Below are positions 16,991-26,208 of a DNA stretch of 64,000 nt, one piece after another. Origin of the DNA: Cellulomonas sp. (GTDB taxonomy: Bacteria; Actinomycetota; Actinomycetes; Actinomycetales; Cellulomonadaceae); contig NZ_JAGIBD010000015.1 in NCBI RefSeq assembly GCF_017744555.1, positions 1-64,000 on the forward strand, read 5' to 3'. Both the position numbers and the translations under genes were made by a program. Under the pieces are notes generated by a model. That model had not been told where the DNA came from, ran no database searches, and saw nothing but the letters and a program-made list of their open reading frames with translations. The number at the start of each line of letters is the position of its first letter. Within the stretch, counting starts at the first letter, position 1.

Positions 16991-17072
16991 CGTCGGCGAG
17001 GGACGATCCGGACGCCGTCCGGGGACGGATCGACGTGGCCGTCCGCCCCGGTCCGGCCGGTAAACTCGCCGG

Positions 17073-19982
17073 GTGACCGCGCAGCACGTCCCCGCCCCCG
17101 CCAGCTCCACGTCGTCCACGGACGACGTGCCGTTCCGCTACACCGCGGACCTCGCGCGCGACATCGAGCTCCGCTGGCAGGACCAGTGGCAGGAGCGCGG
17201 CACGTTCTTCGCCGCGAACCCCGTCGGCGACCTCACGGACGGTGACGGTCGCAACGCCGACCCCGCGCAGCCGTCGTACTTCGTCATGGACATGTTCCCG
17301 TACCCGTCGGGCGCGGGCCTGCACATCGGCCACCCGCTCGGGTACATCGCGACCGACGTCGTCGCGCGCTTCCGCCGCATGCAGGGCGACAACGTCCTGC
17401 ACGCGCTCGGCTTCGACGCGTTCGGACTGCCCGCCGAGCAGTACGCGGTGCAGACGGGTCAGCACCCGCGCACCACGACCGAGGCCAACATCGAGATCAT
17501 GCAGCGCCAGCTGCGTCGCCTTGGCCTGGCGCACGACCCGCGCCGCTCGTTCGCGACGATCGACCCGGGCTACGTCCGCTGGACGCAGTGGATCTTCCTG
17601 CAGATCTTCGACTCCTGGTACGACGAGGACGCCGAGCGGCCCGACGGCGGTCGTGGTCGCGCGCGGCCCATCGCGGACCTGGTCGCCGCGTACGAGTCGG
17701 GGGAGCGGACGCTCCCCGAGGGGACGTGGGCGGAGCTCGACGAGGTCGCGCGCCGCCGCGTGATCGACGCGCAGCGCCTCGCCTACGTCTCCGAGACGCC
17801 CGTCAACTGGTGCCCCGGCCTCGGGACGGTCCTCGCGAACGAGGAGGTCACGTCCGAGGGCCGCTCCGAGCGCGGCAACTTCCCGGTGTTCCAGCGCAAC
17901 CTGCGCCAGTGGAACATGCGCATCACGGCCTACGCCGACCGCCTGGTCGACGACCTCGAGCACATCGACTGGCCCGACAAGGTCAAGGCGATGCAGCGCA
18001 ACTGGATCGGCCGCTCGTCGGGCGCGCGCGTCCGGTTCGCGGTGCAGGGCGGCGCCGAGGTCGAGGTGTTCACCACTCGCCCGGACACGCTGTTCGGTGC
18101 CACGTTCATGGTCGTCGCCCCCGAGCACCCGCTGCTCGACGAGGTCCCGCCCGCCTGGCCCGACGGCACGCACGGCGCCTGGACGGGCGGTCACCGCACG
18201 CCCGCCGACGCGGTCGCCGCGTACCGCCGTGAGTCCGCCGCCAAGACGGCCGTCGAGCGCCAGGCCGACGCCGGCCGCAAGACGGGCGTGTTCACCGGTC
18301 ACCTGGCCACGAACCCGGTCGACGGCGAGCTGCTGCCGGTGTTCACCGCCGACTACGTCCTCATGGGCTACGGCACGGGCGCGATCATGGCCGTTCCCGG
18401 CGGTGACGAGCGCGACTACGCGTTCGCGCAGGCCTTCGAGCTGCCGGTGGTCTACACGGTCGACGCCCCGGAGGGCACGCCGGACGGCGCGCGCACGGGC
18501 GACGGCGCGACGATCAACTCGTCGAACGACCAGATCAGCCTCGACGGGCTGTCCGTCGCGGACGCCAAGGCCGCGATCATCGCGTGGCTCGAGGCGCACG
18601 GCGTCGGCGAGGGCACCATCACGTACCGCCTGCGCGACTGGCTGTTCAGCCGGCAGCGCTACTGGGGCGAGCCGTTCCCGATCGTCTACGACGAGAACGA
18701 CCTGCCGATCGCGGTCCCCGAGCAGTCGCTGCCCGTGAACCTGCCCGACGTGCCCGACTACTCGCCGCGCACGTTCGACCCGGAGGACGCGCACTCCACC
18801 CCCGAGCCCCCGCTGGGCCGCAACGAGGACTGGGTCAACGTCACGCTCGACCTCGGGGACGGCCCGAAGACGTACCGCCGCGACACCAACACGATGCCCA
18901 ACTGGGCCGGGTCGTGCTGGTACTACCTGCGCTACCTGGACCCGACGAACGACGCCGTGCTCGTCGACCCCGCGCTCGAGCGCTACTGGATGGGGTCGGG
19001 CCACGGCCACCAGGCGCCCGGCTCGATCGGCGGCGTCGACCTGTACGTCGGCGGCGTCGAGCACGCCGTGCTGCACCTGCTGTACGCGCGGTTCTGGCAC
19101 AAGGTGCTGCACGACCTCGGTCACGTGGCGAGCGGCGAGCCGTTCCACCGGCTCTTCAACCAGGGCTACATCCAGGCGTACGCATACACCGACGAGCGGG
19201 GCGTGTACGTGCCCGCCGACGAGGTCGTCGAGGACCACGCGTCGCCGACGGGCTTCACCTGGCAGGGCCAGGCCGTCAACCGTGAGTACGGGAAGATGGG
19301 CAAGTCCCTCAAGAACATGGTGACGCCCGACGAGATGTACGCCGAGTACGGCGCCGACACGCTGCGCGTGTACGAGATGTCGATGGGCCCGCTCGACCTG
19401 TCGCGCCCGTGGGAGACGCGCGCCGTCGTCGGGTCGCAGCGCTTCCTGCAGCGGCTGTGGCGCAACGCCGTGGACGAGGGCACGGGCGAGGTCACCGTGA
19501 CCGACGGCGCGCTGTCGCCCGAGACCCTGCGCGTGCTGCACCGCACGATCGCCGACGTCACGGTCGACATGGAGGCGATGCGGATCAACACCGCGATCGC
19601 CAAGCTCATCGTGCTGAACAACCACCTGACGACGCTGAGCGAGGTGCCGCGCGCCGCGATCGAGCCGCTGATCCTCATGACGGCGCCGATCGCCCCGCAC
19701 GTCGCCGAGGAGCTGTGGGCCCGGCTGGGCCACGAGCGCTCGCTCGCGCACGAGCCGTACCCCGTCGCCGACCCGGCGTTCCTCGTCGAGGACACCGTCA
19801 CGTGCGTCCTGCAGGTGCAGGGCAAGGTGCGGGGACGCGCCGAGGTCAGCCCCGACGTCTCCGACGACGACCTGCGCGCGCTCGCGCTGGCCGACGCCGG
19901 CGTGCAGCGGGCGCTCGACGGGCGTGACGTCCGCACGGTCATCGTGCGGGCGCCCAAGCTCGTCAACGTGGTGCCGGCCTGA
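17073..19982 (+). CDS. leuS: Leucyl-tRNA synthetase
   Basis: Charges tRNA-Leu with leucine in the cytoplasm. The 969-residue protein is a full-length class I synthetase. It carries [18 protein letters not shown] with the HIGH motif (about residue 84), a CP1 editing domain ([21 protein letters not shown]), the [15 protein letters not shown] motif, and the KMSKS-type loop KMGKS (about 741), followed by anticodon-binding and C-terminal domains. The stretch [18 protein letters not shown] is an insertion common in actinobacterial LeuRS. TAAACT (17061-17066) lies six bases before the GTG, pointing to a leaderless mRNA, so there is no room for a T-box leader. The stop overlaps a possible CTG start of the DegV-like gene. 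Confidence 0.97.
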   Translation: MTAQHVPAPASSTSSTDDVPFRYTADLARDIELRWQDQWQERGTFFAANPVGDLTDGDGRNADPAQPSYFVMDMFPYPSGAGLHIGHPLGYIATDVVARFRRMQGDNVLHALGFDAFGLPAEQYAVQTGQHPRTTTEANIEIMQRQLRRLGLAHDPRRSFATIDPGYVRWTQWIFLQIFDSWYDEDAERPDGGRGRARPIADLVAAYESGERTLPEGTWAELDEVARRRVIDAQRLAYVSETPVNWCPGLGTVLANEEVTSEGRSERGNFPVFQRNLRQWNMRITAYADRLVDDLEHIDWPDKVKAMQRNWIGRSSGARVRFAVQGGAEVEVFTTRPDTLFGATFMVVAPEHPLLDEVPPAWPDGTHGAWTGGHRTPADAVAAYRRESAAKTAVERQADAGRKTGVFTGHLATNPVDGELLPVFTADYVLMGYGTGAIMAVPGGDERDYAFAQAFELPVVYTVDAPEGTPDGARTGDGATINSSNDQISLDGLSVADAKAAIIAWLEAHGVGEGTITYRLRDWLFSRQRYWGEPFPIVYDENDLPIAVPEQSLPVNLPDVPDYSPRTFDPEDAHSTPEPPLGRNEDWVNVTLDLGDGPKTYRRDTNTMPNWAGSCWYYLRYLDPTNDAVLVDPALERYWMGSGHGHQAPGSIGGVDLYVGGVEHAVLHLLYARFWHKVLHDLGHVASGEPFHRLFNQGYIQAYAYTDERGVYVPADEVVEDHASPTGFTWQGQAVNREYGKMGKSLKNMVTPDEMYAEYGADTLRVYEMSMGPLDLSRPWETRAVVGSQRFLQRLWRNAVDEGTGEVTVTDGALSPETLRVLHRTIADVTVDMEAMRINTAIAKLIVLNNHLTTLSEVPRAAIEPLILMTAPIAPHVAEELWARLGHERSLAHEPYPVADPAFLVEDTVTCVLQVQGKVRGRAEVSPDVSDDDLRALALADAGVQRALDGRDVRTVIVRAPKLVNVVPA

Positions 19983-20974
19983 CCGCGGGCCCGACCCGCG
20001 ACTCGTCGGCGGTCACCGGGCGAGCACGCCCGGGGGCACGGCCGACGGTCGCCGTCGTCACCGACTCCACGGCGTCGCTCCCACCCGGTGCCGCCGAGCG
20101 CTGGGGCATCGGCGTCGTCCCGCTCGACGTGGTCGTCGACGGCGTGCGGCACGTCGAGGGCGTCGACCTGTCGCCCGCGGAGCTCCTCGACGCGCTCACT
20201 CACAACGCCCGCGTGACGACGTCGCAGCCGCCGCCTGCCGCGTTCGCCGCCGCGTACGCACGGGCTGCCGCGGCCGGTGCACGCGAGATCGTGTCGGTGC
20301 ACCTGTCTGGTGAGCTGTCCGGCACCGTGCGGGCCGCCCGGCTCGCGGCCGCGACGTCGCCCGTGCCGGTGCACGTCGTCGACTCCCGCGTCGTCGGGAT
20401 GGCCCTCGGGTTCGCGGTGCTCGACGCCGCCCGGTGCGCCGCCGGCGCCGACGGACCGCAGCCGACGCCGCCGACCGGCCCGCTCGCGGCGGCGCGGTCC
20501 TGGTGGCGCGCGCGACGACACGTCGAGCCCTCCGGGCCCGACGCCGCGACGGTCGCGGCCCGCGCCGCCGCGACCGCGGCCTCGACCCGGGTGTGGTTCC
20601 TCGTCGAGTCCGTCGACCACCTGCGGCGAGGTGGACGGCTCAGCGCCCCCGCCGCGGCGATCGGGACGGTCCTCGGACTGCGACCGCTGCTCGCGCTGCG
20701 GGACGGGAGCGTGGTCGTGCAGGAGAAGGTCCGCACCCGCCGGGCCGCGCGCGACCGCCTGGAGAGTGTCGCGGTCGCCGAGGCCGCCACGCGGCCCGCC
20801 GTGCGTATTGCGGTGCACCACCTCGGGCAGCCCGACCTCGGGACGTCGATCGCCTCGCAGGTCGCCGCCTGGGCGGGGGACCGGGTGTCCGAGCTCGTGG
20901 TGTGCGAGTCGAGCGCGGTACTCGCCGCGCACGCCGGGCCGGGCCTGCTGGCGATCGTCGTCGCCGACGCCTGA
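19979..20974 (+). CDS. DegV family fatty-acid-binding protein (FakB-like); start codon uncertain
   Basis: A DegV/FakB-family protein, which holds a fatty acid for phosphorylation by a FakA kinase. Family landmarks are [13 protein letters not shown] (nucleotides 20048 onward, the lipid-headgroup loop), [55 protein letters not shown] and [12 protein letters not shown] region of about 45 residues rich in Ala, Pro and Arg interrupts the middle. The essential TDSTASLP loop lies upstream of the first ATG/GTG in frame (GTG 20129), and between the frame's previous stop (19927) and that loop there is no ATG, GTG or TTG. The only near-standard start is CTG at 19979, overlapping the leuS stop (CTGA). 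I use it; 20129 would give a truncated 281-residue protein. Confidence 0.7.
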   Translation: MTAGPTRDSSAVTGRARPGARPTVAVVTDSTASLPPGAAERWGIGVVPLDVVVDGVRHVEGVDLSPAELLDALTHNARVTTSQPPPAAFAAAYARAAAAGAREIVSVHLSGELSGTVRAARLAAATSPVPVHVVDSRVVGMALGFAVLDAARCAAGADGPQPTPPTGPLAAARSWWRARRHVEPSGPDAATVAARAAATAASTRVWFLVESVDHLRRGGRLSAPAAAIGTVLGLRPLLALRDGSVVVQEKVRTRRAARDRLESVAVAEAATRPAVRIAVHHLGQPDLGTSIASQVAAWAGDRVSELVVCESSAVLAAHAGPGLLAIVVADA

Positions 20975-21120
20975 CGCCTCGCTCGCCCAGGCCGTCGGAC
21001 TGCCCGCCGACGTCGGCCCGCTCCTGCGCGAGCCGTCCACAGCCCGCGGCGCGAGCCGGTCGTTGTCGGCCGCCAGTCCCGTCCGGTCGCGGCCGGGTGG
21101 TCGCCGCCTAGCGTCCGGTC

Positions 21121-22437
21121 GTGCCTCGACCCGACACCGCTGCGTCCGCGACTCTTCGACGCCTCGGCGACCTCACGGCGCCGTCCCGGGCCGCGGAACC
21201 GCCGCGGCCAGGTTGGACGCCGTCATCGGTTAGTGCCCCTCCGATGCACGCACCGGGGCCTTTGCCCGTTCCCGATGCGTCGCCCGACGTGGGGTCGTGG
21301 CGTCCGCACGACGATCCGCCGGGGCCGCCGTCGCCGGACGACCTGCCCAGGATCGCTGCGCCGCAGGTCGATGCCGGCTCGGACTGGAAGCCCGACGCTC
21401 CGCCGTGGGCGGATGCGGTGCCGATCGATCCCGGGCCCGACTGGAACCCCGACCTTCCGCCCTGGGCGGCCGCGGGGCCGGTCGATCGCGGGGCTGACTC
21501 GAAGCCCGAGCTGCCGCCCTGGGCGGATGCGACGCCACTTGATCCCCCGTCTGGCCAGGAGCCCGACGTTCGACCGTGGGCGGCTGCGACCTCCGTCGAC
21601 CCGCAGACCAGTCCCGGTCCGGCGACCGCACGGTTCGGCGTCCGGACCGAACGTGCCCTCGAGGCGGCACGGGCCGGGTACGCGCGGGCGCACGGCCACC
21701 CCCTCGACCGTGAGCCGCACGTGGTCCGGCGTCGGGTGCGGTGGGCGGTGCCGTGGCGACTCGCGGGCGCGGCGGGTGCGGTGCTGCTCGTGGTCGCGGG
21801 AGCGGTGGCACTGCGGGCGACGGCAACCGCGCCGGGGGAGCCCGTGTCGCTGCCGACTCCCGCGCCCGACGGACCAGTGGCCAAGGGTCCCGCGGGCGAG
21901 CGTCCCGTGGGTGCCGCGGCCGCGTCGGGCGGCGCGGGCACCGCGGACGCCTCCTCGGGCGCGGCGGATCCCGAGGGCGGGTCAGGCGCGGACGCGTCCG
22001 CCGCCGCCGGGGCACCCCAGGTCGTCGTGCACGTCGTCGGCGCGGTCGGGGCGCCCGGCATCGTCCGGCTGCCCGCCGGGTCGCGCGTGGTCGACGCGCT
22101 CGCCTCGGCGGGCGGCGCGACGCCAGACGCGGACCTCGCGGCGCTCAACCTTGCGCGTGTCCTCGTCGACGGCGAGCAGGTCGTCGTCCCGCGACCCGGA
22201 GAGGCGAGCACGTCGACGGGGCTGCCGCCGCCGTCGACGGGCGGCTCAGGACTGGTCGACCTCAACACCGCCGACGCCGTCGCCCTCGACGCCCTCCCCG
22301 GGATCGGTCCGGTGCTCGCCCAGCGGATCGTGGAGCACCGAGACGAACGGCGGTTCGCGAGCGTCGACGAGCTCGGCGACGTCGCCGGCATCGGCCCGAC
22401 GCTGCTCGAACGCCTCCGCCCCCTGGTCCGCGTATGA
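21121..22437 (+). CDS. comEA: ComEA-like DNA-binding protein with an unusual repeat-bearing N-terminus
   Basis: DNA receptor-like protein of the competence system, thought to bind DNA outside the membrane and pass it to ComEC. The 438-residue protein has a Pro-rich cytoplasmic region of about 205 residues, one membrane segment (LAGAAGAVLLVVAGAVALRA), an Ala/Gly-rich linker, an SLBB domain (VVVHVVGAVGAPGIVRLPAG) and a C-terminal helix-hairpin-helix pair (VDLNTADAVALDALPGIGPV and DVAGIGPTLLERL). Residues 85-160 are four 19-residue repeats, which is not standard for ComEA. TAGCGT (21109-21114) is six bases before the GTG, so it is probably leaderless. Its stop overlaps the comEC ATG (ATGA). Whether this organism is naturally competent is not shown by sequence. 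Confidence 0.88.
   Translation: MPRPDTAASATLRRLGDLTAPSRAAEPPRPGWTPSSVSAPPMHAPGPLPVPDASPDVGSWRPHDDPPGPPSPDDLPRIAAPQVDAGSDWKPDAPPWADAVPIDPGPDWNPDLPPWAAAGPVDRGADSKPELPPWADATPLDPPSGQEPDVRPWAAATSVDPQTSPGPATARFGVRTERALEAARAGYARAHGHPLDREPHVVRRRVRWAVPWRLAGAAGAVLLVVAGAVALRATATAPGEPVSLPTPAPDGPVAKGPAGERPVGAAAASGGAGTADASSGAADPEGGSGADASAAAGAPQVVVHVVGAVGAPGIVRLPAGSRVVDALASAGGATPDADLAALNLARVLVDGEQVVVPRPGEASTSTGLPPPSTGGSGLVDLNTADAVALDALPGIGPVLAQRIVEHRDERRFASVDELGDVAGIGPTLLERLRPLVRV
21373..21600 (+). repeat. Four 57-bp in-frame repeats in comEA
   Basis: Residues 85-160 of the ComEA-like protein are four consecutive 19-residue units with the pattern xGxDxxPDxPPWAxAxPxD: AGSDWKPDAPPWADAVPID, PGPDWNPDLPPWAAAGPVD, RGADSKPELPPWADATPLD and the more diverged PPSGQEPDVRPWAAATSVD. 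They lie on the cytoplasmic side of the single membrane segment. Confidence 0.85.
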
Positions 22438-24314
22438 GCGCCGTCGGCAGAGGCCGCGCCGACACCGATCGACCGCCCACGCCCGCGCGTCCCCCCGTGT
22501 CTGCTCGGCCGCCCCTGCCGGGCGGCCGTCCCGCGCCTCATGCGCCAGGGGTCACGAGCCCCACGTCAGCCGGACAGGCGCCCGCGACGTCCGCGACGCC
22601 GGTGACGACGGTCGACCTGCGGGTCGTGCCGGCCGGGCTCGCGGCGTGGTGCGCGTCGGCCGTCGTCACGCGGCTGCCCGCGCCCATCTCATGGGTCGTC
22701 GCGGGCGCGCTGCTCGCGACGGCGGTGATCGCGTTCGGGCGCGCGGTGAGACGGCGCTCGTCCCGTCGTCGGCAGCTCCCCGTACCGAGGTCCCACGGAC
22801 GTGCGGCCTCCGCTCGGGGCGTCGCCGACCGCGCGGAGGCGGCTCTTGGTGCACCACCCGTACCTCGCGCATCGGCACGGGTGCCGTCGATGGCGCCGCC
22901 CTCCATCGGAGCAGCGGTGGCGCTGGCCGTCGTCGCGGCCGTGGCGGTGCTCGTCTCCGGTGCGGCTCAGGTCGACGCACGGTTGTCCGGCGTGCTGCCG
23001 TCGCTCGCGGACGCCGGAGCGGTCGGCACGGTGGTCGGGGTCGTGGACGGCGACGCCCGGATCCTTCCGCCCGCGTGGCCGGGCGCCGCAGCTCGGGCCT
23101 GCGTGACGCTCGCCGCCGCCCGGGTCGTGGGCGCCGGACGCAGCGGCGCCGCGACCGGTCCGGTCGCGGTTCTCGGGCCCGTGTCGTGGGCGGCCGCTCC
23201 GTTCGGCGCGCGCGTCGAGGTGACGGGGCGGCTCGCGGACGCCTCGGGAGGTCGCGACGTGGCCCTCCTGACGACGGCCCAGGACCCGGTCGTCGTCGCA
23301 CCACCGGCGCCGTGGCACGCCGCGGCCGCCCGGGTCCGTGCGCACGTCGTCGACCTGGCCGGCACCCTCCCGGGCGACGCCGGCGCACTGCTTCCCGGCG
23401 TGACCGTCGGCGACACGACGCGCGTCCCCGTCGACCTCGTCGCGGCGATGCGCACCGCAGGCCTGACGCACGTGATGGCCGTGTCCGGTGCACACTTCGC
23501 CCTCGTGGCGGGGCTCGTCCTGGCGATCTGCACGGGGATCGGGGTGCCGCGCCGCGTCCGCGCTCTCACGGTGGTGGCGTCCACGGTGGCGCTCGTGGTC
23601 CTGGTCCACCCTGCGCCGAGCGTCCTGCGTGCCGCACTCATGGGGACGGTCGGTGCGCTCGGCCTGGTGGTGGGCCGCCCGGCCCGGGCACCGGCCGCGC
23701 TGGCGGCGACCGTCGTCGTGCTGCTCGTCGTCGACCCGTGGCTCGGGTCGGAGCTCGGGTTCGTCCTGTCGGTCCTCGCGACCGCCGGCCTGGTCCTGCT
23801 CGGCGGCCCGCTCGCGGAACGCTGGTCGACGCGAGCGGGCCGGCCGCTGGCGACCGCGCTCGCGGTGCCCGTCGCGGCGCAGCTCGTCTGCGCGCCCGTG
23901 CTGCTGCTCGTGTCGCCGACGGTCGCGCCCCTCGCCGTGCCCGCCAACATCCTCGTCGCGCCCGCGGTCGGACCAGCGACCGTCCTCGGCCTCGCGGCCG
24001 GGCTGCTCGACGGCGTCTGGCCGACGGGCGCGCACCTCCTCGCGACAGGCGCTGGCGCGGCGTGCTGGTGGATCGGCGCCGTGGCGCGCGTCACCGCCGG
24101 CGCGCCGCTCGCCCAGGTGGCGTGGGCGTCCGGCCCGCTCGGCGTCGCGCTCCTCGCCGTCTGCGGCGTCTGCGTCGCACGTCTGCTCCTTCCCCCACGG
24201 GCACGCAGGGCGGCCGTGCGACGTGCGTCCGCCCCGTGCCCGCCCGCGGCAGCGCCGGACGCCGAGGCAGCGCGTCACGTCGGAGCGGCCGCGCCGGACG
24301 GAGGCTGTCGGTGA
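22434..24314 (+). CDS. comEC: ComEC/Rec2 family DNA-uptake channel
   Basis: A 626-residue polytopic membrane protein of the ComEC/Rec2 family, the channel for single-stranded DNA entry in transformation. After a Pro-rich, basic N-terminus there are two or three membrane segments, an OB-fold-like soluble part (VVGVVDGDARILPPAW through RVEVTGRLADASGG), and then the competence domain with VDLVAAMRTAGLTHVMAVSGAHFALVAGL, the family signature, and PSVLRAALMGTVGALGLVVGRP. It ends after the membrane region without the metallo-beta-lactamase-like domain found in longer ComEC proteins; short forms are common in actinobacteria. The start overlaps the comEA stop (ATGA), so the pair is coupled. Confidence 0.9.
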   Translation: MSAVGRGRADTDRPPTPARPPVSARPPLPGGRPAPHAPGVTSPTSAGQAPATSATPVTTVDLRVVPAGLAAWCASAVVTRLPAPISWVVAGALLATAVIAFGRAVRRRSSRRRQLPVPRSHGRAASARGVADRAEAALGAPPVPRASARVPSMAPPSIGAAVALAVVAAVAVLVSGAAQVDARLSGVLPSLADAGAVGTVVGVVDGDARILPPAWPGAAARACVTLAAARVVGAGRSGAATGPVAVLGPVSWAAAPFGARVEVTGRLADASGGRDVALLTTAQDPVVVAPPAPWHAAAARVRAHVVDLAGTLPGDAGALLPGVTVGDTTRVPVDLVAAMRTAGLTHVMAVSGAHFALVAGLVLAICTGIGVPRRVRALTVVASTVALVVLVHPAPSVLRAALMGTVGALGLVVGRPARAPAALAATVVVLLVVDPWLGSELGFVLSVLATAGLVLLGGPLAERWSTRAGRPLATALAVPVAAQLVCAPVLLLVSPTVAPLAVPANILVAPAVGPATVLGLAAGLLDGVWPTGAHLLATGAGAACWWIGAVARVTAGAPLAQVAWASGPLGVALLAVCGVCVARLLLPPRARRAAVRRASAPCPPAAAPDAEAARHVGAAAPDGGCR

Positions 24315-24333
24315 CGTCTGGCAGGCTGGGCGC

Positions 24334-25353
24334 GTGCCACCCGCTGCCCGCCGAGCCCCGTCCCGCGCCGCCGCCCGCCCCGCCGGCCTGTCGTGGGAGG
24401 AGGTCGGGCTCGCCCCCGTCGTCCTGGTCTCAGGGGCGGAGGGTGTGCTCGCCGACCGCGCGGTCGACCGGCTGGTGTCCCTGGCGCGTGCGGCGGACGC
24501 GGCCGTCGAGGTCACACGGCTCGACGCGGCCGAGTACACGACGGGCATGCTCGGCGTCGTGACGAGCCCGTCCTTGTTCGCGGAGGATCGCGTGGTCGTC
24601 GTCGACGGCCTCGAGCGTGCAGGTGACGAGCTGCTCGTCGACGCGCTCGCGTACCTCGACGCGCCCCCGGCCGACACGGTGCTGGTGCTGCGGCACGGCG
24701 GCGGCCAGCGTGGCAAGAAGCTGCTCGACGCGATCCGCGCCTCCGGCGCCCCGGTCGTGACGTGCGATGTCGTGAAGTCGGACGCGGACAAGTCGGCGTT
24801 CGTGACCGCGGAGCTGCGCCGCGCCGGTCGTCGCGCGGACGCGCAGGCGGTCAGGGCGCTCGTGGACGCCGTCGGGAGCGACCTGCGTGAGCTCGCGTCG
24901 GCGTGCGCGCAGCTGGTCGCGGACACGACGGGCCTCATCGGGCCGGACGTCGTCGAGCGCTACTACGGGGGCCGCATCGAGGCGAGCGGCTTCCGGGTCG
25001 CCGATGCCGCGGTGGCCGGTCAGTCCGGCCAGGCCGTGGCGCTGCTGCGGCACGCGCTCGCGACGGGTGTCGATCCGGTGCCGATCGTCGCGGCGCTCGC
25101 GCTCAAGCTGCGCACGATGGCCAAGGTCGCGGCGGTCCGAGGTCGTGGCGCCGGTGCGCTCCGTGAGCTGGGCCTGGCGCCCTGGCAGACGGACCGGGCG
25201 GTCGCCGACCTGCGCCGGTGGACGCCCGAGGGGCTGGCGAGCGCGTTCGCGGCCGTCGCGCAGGCGGATGCCGAGGTCAAGGGGGAGGGGCGCGACCCGC
25301 AGTTCGCGGTGGAGAGCGCGGTGCTGCGCGTCGCCCAGGCCGCCGGCCACTGA
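24334..25353 (+). CDS. holA: DNA polymerase III subunit delta
   Basis: Delta subunit of the clamp loader (339 residues), which opens the beta sliding clamp during replication. The N-terminal domain shows APVVLVSGAEGVLADRAVDRLV and SPSLFAEDRVVVVDGLERA, the central part DTVLVLRHGGGQRGKKLLDAI, and the C-terminal collar SDLRELASACAQLVADTTG, VALLRHALATGVDPVPIVAALALKLR. This is the family order and length. CAGGCT (24322-24327) lies six bases before the GTG, a leaderless arrangement. It usually sits next to comEC and rpsT; here an islet of about 3.4 kb separates it from rpsT. Confidence 0.95.
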   Translation: MPPAARRAPSRAAARPAGLSWEEVGLAPVVLVSGAEGVLADRAVDRLVSLARAADAAVEVTRLDAAEYTTGMLGVVTSPSLFAEDRVVVVDGLERAGDELLVDALAYLDAPPADTVLVLRHGGGQRGKKLLDAIRASGAPVVTCDVVKSDADKSAFVTAELRRAGRRADAQAVRALVDAVGSDLRELASACAQLVADTTGLIGPDVVERYYGGRIEASGFRVADAAVAGQSGQAVALLRHALATGVDPVPIVAALALKLRTMAKVAAVRGRGAGALRELGLAPWQTDRAVADLRRWTPEGLASAFAAVAQADAEVKGEGRDPQFAVESAVLRVAQAAGH

Positions 25354-25369
25354 GCGAGGATCGAGCCGG

Positions 25370-25389
25370 TCACGGGGCGACGCCCGTGA
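25370..25389. terminator. Hairpin after holA
   Basis: TCACGGG (25370-25376) and CCCGTGA (25383-25389) form a 7-bp stem with a 6-base loop, 17 bases after the holA stop and between convergent genes. No T-run follows, as is usual in GC-rich actinobacteria. Confidence 0.45.
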
Positions 25390-25489
25390 GTCACAGACTC
25401 GCGGCGGACGGCGCACGCACCCGATCGGGTGAACCGCGCGCTCCAGTCATCATCCGGCCTCCGGTGCGGACCCCGTCACACGAGGACTG

Positions 25490-26113
25490 TCACAGCGGAA
25501 GGGTGACGGCCGGGCCGAGGACGTCACCCTGGAAGAGGTCGAAGCCGAGGCTCTTGCAGGCCGCAAGACGGTCGGGGTTCGACACCCGCTCGGCGACCAG
25601 GCGGCCACCCCAGCTCCGGGCGAGGTCCACGAGCGGCGTGCCCTGCTGCTCCACGGCACGGCAGTCGAGCTTCACGTAGTCGGCGTACGGAAGCATCCGC
25701 TCCTGCCCGTCGGACGCCTCGAAGTCGTCGATGGCGATGAGGTGTCCGAGCGAGCGCAGCGCGGCGAGTCCGTCGAGCACCTCGTCGTCGACGACGACCG
25801 ACTCGACGACCTCGAGCACGAGCCTGTCGTGCACCGCGGGCAAGGGACGGTCCCGGACGATGAACGACCTGGTGACGTTGACGAACGCCCGGGTCTCGCC
25901 GGGCGGCTCGCCGGCGTCGTAGAGCGTCTCCAGGACCGAGGCTGTCGCGACGTCCTGGTCGGGCGCGGACCACAGGTCGACCTGTGCGGGGCGCCCGTGG
26001 CGTGAGCGGTACAAGTACTCGTAGCCGTGCAGCTGGCTCCCCGTCGTCCAGATGGGCTGGCGGGCGACCGGCAGCCGCGCGGGTGTCCGCGGCGCGGCAA
26101 GTGGTGCAGTCAC
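25490..26113 (-). CDS. EAL-family protein with the catalytic residues kept
   Basis: A 207-residue protein that is almost only an EAL-like domain, the fold of cyclic-di-GMP phosphodiesterases. It resembles the EAL half of YuxH/EAL-HDOD proteins but has no HDOD part. Compared with the canonical active site it keeps the Glu of the signature (GYEYLYR, an EYL variant of EAL), the Asn of FVNVT, the Glu of LVLEVVES, the Asp pair in IDDFE, the Lys of YVKLDC and the Glu of VAERVS. It could therefore be active, though the signature itself is altered and the domain is short. It begins with GTG at 26113. It lies downstream of, and is related to, the EAL-like gene at 26209-26934. Confidence 0.8.
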   Translation of the reverse strand: MTAPLAAPRTPARLPVARQPIWTTGSQLHGYEYLYRSRHGRPAQVDLWSAPDQDVATASVLETLYDAGEPPGETRAFVNVTRSFIVRDRPLPAVHDRLVLEVVESVVVDDEVLDGLAALRSLGHLIAIDDFEASDGQERMLPYADYVKLDCRAVEQQGTPLVDLARSWGGRLVAERVSNPDRLAACKSLGFDLFQGDVLGPAVTLPL

Positions 26114-26208
26114 ATCAGATGAGAGGCACCCGTGCGCGGATCATGACGCGACTCCCGCTCACTGGTTGCCTGACGCGACGATCTGGCATCGGAGCAGCGG
26201 ACCGCAGG

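Noticed and set aside
17008..17022. CCGGAC-GCC-GTCCGG between the MFS gene and leuS as a terminator
   Set aside because: A 6-bp stem is common by chance at this GC content and no other support exists.
17000..17072. T-box leader before leuS
   Set aside because: The start is leaderless (TAAACT six bases upstream), and the 82-base gap holds no T-box core.
25419..25430. ACCCGATCGGGT palindrome as an operator
   Set aside because: It lies between the convergent ends of holA and the EAL gene, where no promoter is expected.
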